From assembly GCF_000615945.1 (NCBI RefSeq), contig NZ_BAMO01000046.1, forward strand, positions 1-40,737: a stretch of DNA of 40,737 nucleotides. The letters are read 5' to 3'. The number at the start of each line of letters is the position of its first letter. The stretch's first letter is position 1. The position numbers were made by a program, and so were the translations under genes. This document shows positions 36,893 to 40,737 of the stretch, one piece after another. Source of the DNA: Caldalkalibacillus mannanilyticus JCM 10596. GTDB taxonomy: Bacteria > Bacillota > Bacilli > Caldalkalibacillales > JCM-10596. The notes under the pieces are model-generated. The model was not told the origin of the DNA. It did no database searches and saw only the letters and a program-made list of their open reading frames with translations.

Positions 36893-39800
36893 GGAATAGC
36901 ACAGAACAAGCCATTAGTAGATATAATCTCTCGCATACACAGAAGCGTTTTTGGTTTATGGAACAATTAGAATTTGTTCAAGAAAATCAAGGGAACGTCA
37001 TGTCACATGTTTCGACTGCATTTACTCTACGAGGGGTACTTAATGTGACGACATTTCAAATGGTTTTTCAAGAGATCGTAAATCGATATGAAATATTACG
37101 TACTTGTTTTCATGAAGAAAATGGAACGCCCTTACAAGTAGTCTATCCTGAAGTTCCTTTTAACGTGTCTATGGTGAATCTTAGTAGCGACAATAAACAT
37201 AATCAGACATTACAGGACCTCATTGTATCGGAATTAAACAAACCTTTTCATCTAGGTGAAGCCCCTCTGTTGAGAGTAACCTTATATAAACGCTCTGAGT
37301 ATGAACATGTTTGTCTCATTGTAGGTCATCATATTATTGCTGATGGATGGTCCATTGATATTCTGATGTCTGATTTCGTGCGACTCTACCATGCTTTTGA
37401 TCAGCAATTACCCAATCCTTTAGAACCACTAGAGATTCAATACAGCGATTTTGCTCATTGGCAAAATGAATTACTAGAGGACGGGGAGATGGAAGAGCAA
37501 CGCCAATATTGGCTGAATAAGCTATCTGGTGAATTGCCAGACCTTAATTTTCCACATGATTTTCCTAGACCTTCAATCCAAAAGTTCGAGGGTAGGACGG
37601 TTCCACTGATCATTGATGGCGAACTGATGAGCAAGCTTAAGCAGAAGTGTGAGGAAATGGATGTTAGCTTATACATGTTTTTGCTTGCGGTCTTTACTAT
37701 ATTGCTCGCCAAGTATACAAGAAATGAGGATATCATAGTGGGTACTTCCCTTTCAGGGCGTGTTCATCCTGATGTCGCTACTATGATTGGGTGTTTTATC
37801 AATGCTTTACCTGTCAGAAATCAGGTGAAGGGAGAAGAAACATTTCAGGATTTGGTCCAGAGAGTCAAACAAACGGTTTATGAAGTGAATGAGAATCAAG
37901 AATATCCTTTTGATCGAATTGTTGATGATTTAGGTGTGGAGCGGAATCTTAGCCGTCATCCGATATTTGACGTTCTATTTGAAGTACATACGCTTCGAAC
38001 GGACAAGCATGCGGAAATACAAGTAACCCCAGGCATGACTCTGTCCTTTGAAAAGTCTTTAGAACACATTCACTACTCAGAATTCGACTTTTCATTTGAG
38101 CTTTTTCAAACCGAAGGAAAAATAGATGGCTATATTCAGTACAGTACAGCCTTGTTTAACAAAGAAACGATGGAAAGAGTAAGTCGTCATTTTATTCAAT
38201 TAGTTTCCCAGGTGATTGAATCTCCTGCGCAAAAAATAGGCGAGATTGAGATGCTTACTTTCGAGGAAAAAAATCAAGTTTTGGCACACTTTAATCCTTG
38301 GCAGGAGAAGTTTCCTATACATGCTCCATTCCAGATTCTATTCGAAGAACAAGTCATTCAGACACCAAACCAGATCGCAGTTAGCTTTGAGGGAGTAGAA
38401 TTGACTTATCAGGAGCTTAACGAACGTGCCAACCGGTTAGCTCATCTTTTACATTCTCAAGGGCTAAGAGCCAATCAATTTGTTGCAGTAATGAGTGAAC
38501 GGAATCTGGATTGGATAACAGCTATGCTCGCTATTTTCAAAAGTGGCGCAGCTTATGTGCCAGTGGATCCAAATCTGCCAGATGAGCGTATCACCTATAT
38601 TTTGCAAAATAGTGAAGCTCAAGTGCTCATTACGCAATCTATTTTTGTAAAACGTGTATTCCACATTGATGAAATAGAAAGAAAAATAATCTGCATGGAT
38701 GAGATAGAAAAGGATCAAAGCGATCATATGAATCTAATTACTTGTGCAGAGCTTACTAGATATAGTACCGAGAATATCGAGCCCCCGAATACATCAACCG
38801 ATCTAGCGTATATGATCTACACATCAGGCTCCACAGGGAAGCCTAAGGGAGCCTTGGTTCGTCATGATGGAATGATTAATCACTTATATGCCAAGATTTC
38901 GAGCTTACATATTGGTGCAGAGGATGTGGTTGTGCAAAATGCTTCTGTTAGCTTCGATGTATCTGTCTGGCAGGCATTGGTTGCCCTTCTTACGGGTGCA
39001 AAGACATCGATTGTTTCCTTTGAAGTAGCTCGTGATCCTTCGCTCTTGCTAGAGCATTTACAAAAAGAAAAAGTAACCGTAGTTGAAACAGTCCCCACTC
39101 TATTATTTGCTTTCCTTGATACGGTGAATGGATTAAGAAAAGAAGAGAGGGACTTGGAGAGACTGCGCTGGATGATAGCAAACGGCGAAGAATTACCAAC
39201 TAAACTAGTAAATAGTTGGTTTGAGCTCTATCCAGATATTAAGCTCGTCAATGCGTATGGTCCTACTGAGTGTTCAGATGATGTTACTCATCATTTGATG
39301 ACAGGACCGTCGAACCGGGAGTCTTGCGTATTCCGATTGGACAACCTCTGCCTAATTTGCAGATCATGATTGTTGATCAGTATCACAAGCTTGCTCCTAT
39401 CGGTGTGAAGGGAGAAATATGGGTAAGCGGGATCGGAGTTGGAGAGGGCTATTGGAAAAACGCTGAACTGACAAGTGCGAAATTCATTCCTAATCCTTTT
39501 ACCGCAGAAGCTCCTTATTCACGTGTTTATCGAACAGGAGATTTAGGGCGCTGGATGCCTGATGGCACGGTTGAATTTTTCGGCAGAATGGACTTTCAAG
39601 TGAAGGTTCGAGGCTTTCGCATCGAGTTAGGCGAGATAGAAAGCGCTTTGAATACCCATCCGAAAATAGATGAGGCTGTTGTGATTATTAAGAAATCAGC
39701 CGATGGAGAGAACACACTTATTGCTTTTTACACCAGTAAGCAGGAGCTTAAAGGTGATGAATTACAGCATTATTTGCGTGACATGTTGCCATATTACATG

Positions 39801-40737
39801 ATTCCGACAACTTGCGTATGTATTGAGAAGATGCCGCTTTTAACAAGTGAAAAAATCGACCGTCACGCGTTACAGGCCTTGAAAGTCGAAGAGGGTGGGA
39901 ACAGGGAAGCCATCCTTCCTAGCACACAAGTCGAAGAACACATTGCCACGATTTGGAGTGAGGTGCTTGATTTAGAGCATGTCTATGTAGACGATAACTT
40001 CTTCCGCATTGGTGGTCATTCAATTAGTGCTGTGAAAGTGATCAATCGCATTCGAGAACGCTATCAGATTAAGATGGCTCTACAGCAAATCTTTATTACT
40101 CCTGTTCTTAGTGAACTAGCCTCTGTCATAGAAAACGAAGTGGCAAAAACGGAAAACGAGATGGTTAACAATACACAACATATCGTTGATCGTCCTATAG
40201 TGCGAGTGCCTAGAAAGGAGTATTATAAATTAGCTCCTGTGCAGCTTCCAGAGTGGTATCTACATTATCTAGAACCGGAAAATCCATTTTATAACGTTAG
40301 CTTTGACGTCATGTTTCATGGTGATATGAATGTAGAGGCATTTGAGTGGGCATGGCAAGTTCTTGTTCAACGTCATTCGATTCTACGTGCTTGTTTTACA
40401 GACGATAATGGAACACCTCTTCTTCGAATCAAGCCAGAAATGGGTCTAAGTATCTCAGCTATTTATGAAAACTATACTCATATTCCTGCCGAACAGATTC
40501 AGAAGGTAACGCAGGAGCTAGCTTATGCTCATGCTAACCAAGTGTTTGATTTTGAAAATGGTCCACTCTTTTATACTAAATTAATCGAATTTCCTCATAA
40601 ACAATTTCTATTTATGTTTGTGAGTCATCATATTATCTGGGATGAAACCTCCTCCATGAATCTGATGAAAGAATTTAATGAGCTGTACAATGCCTATGTC
40701 ACCAAACGAGAACCTGATTTACCTGCTCTAGAGGTAA
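36889..40737 (+). CDS. NRPS C-A(diamino acid?)-PCP-C..., with an apparent frameshift, running off the window
   Basis: The synthetase starts with a C domain carrying HHIIADG (147-153). Its A domain has YTSGSTGKPKG at 644 and positions D-V-W-E-I-N-A-D-D-K, similar to diaminobutyrate codes such as DIWELTADDK, so a 2,3-diaminopropionate- or diaminobutyrate-like substrate is likely. The frame breaks in GPSNR: it gives ESCVFRLDN and stops at 39369, while the family sequence VLRIPIGQPLPN continues from 39321 in the next frame. One G added to GGG at 39317-39319 repairs it. The downstream frame is open to the edge. It has YRTGDLGRW, a carrier with GGHS near 1045, and a second C domain with HHIIWDE at 40626 in place of HHxxxDG. 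ATG overlaps the upstream stop. Confidence 0.92.

Noticed and set aside
39366-40737. Separate NRPS gene starting at ATG 39366 (MIVDQYHKL)
   Set aside because: The sequence begins mid A domain and continues the upstream gene exactly after one base is restored, so it is the same gene.
1-40737. CRISPR arrays, tRNA or rRNA genes, insertion sequences
   Set aside because: I saw no regularly spaced repeats, cloverleaf-like segments, transposase motifs or terminal inverted repeats.

Overview
The window looks like a chromosome segment of a low-GC, Gram-positive member of the Bacillales. The evidence is the conserved order dxr-rseP-proS-polC-rimP-nusA-ylxR-ylxQ-infB-rbfA-nrnA-truB-ribF-rpsO-pnp, the Gram-positive PolC, and strong AGGAGG-type ribosome binding sites. 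An NRPS/PKS cluster led by a NusG paralogue points towards the Paenibacillaceae, perhaps Brevibacillus. That genus guess comes from general knowledge and was not tested. Every supported gene lies on the + strand.

Region 1 (1-8029) holds the 3' end of dxr, then rseP, proS and polC. Region 2 (8030-12719) is the rimP-nusA-ylxR-ylxQ-infB operon. It has an extended -10 promoter and a leader terminator that fits NusA-dependent attenuation. Region 3 (12730-19107) runs rbfA-nrnA-truB-ribF, two small unidentified genes, then rpsO and pnp. Intrinsic terminators lie after infB, after the small genes, after rpsO and after pnp. The ylxP gene usual between infB and rbfA is absent.

Region 4 (19108-40737, running off the edge) is an accessory biosynthetic cluster placed directly after pnp. 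It opens with a LoaP-type antiterminator gene, followed by a long interrupted hairpin with a U-tract. A tightly packed operon follows: a small histidine-box membrane hydroxylase; NRPS C-A-PCP-E; a fold-type I PLP enzyme; a hybrid NRPS-PKS C-A-PCP-KS-KR-ACP without AT; an NRPS with half a C domain, then A-PCP-TE; and an NRPS C-A-PCP-C that continues past the window.

The first A domain has a signature (DLTKIGEVGK) one residue from the classical Asn code and is followed by an E domain. This is the hallmark of an N-acyl-D-Asn prodrug starter module, as in zwittermicin, xenocoumacin and colibactin. The other signatures suggest an unusual substrate, an aromatic (Tyr-like) substrate and a diamino acid. 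Together with a ketosynthase-ketoreductase extension, this set of building blocks recalls edeine. That last link is inference.

Four reading-frame problems occur: the end of proS, the start of truB, the start of loaP, and the A domain of the last NRPS. Three are one-base deficits in short homopolymers inside conserved genes, so sequence error is the leading explanation. The loaP case may instead be a genuine AUU start.
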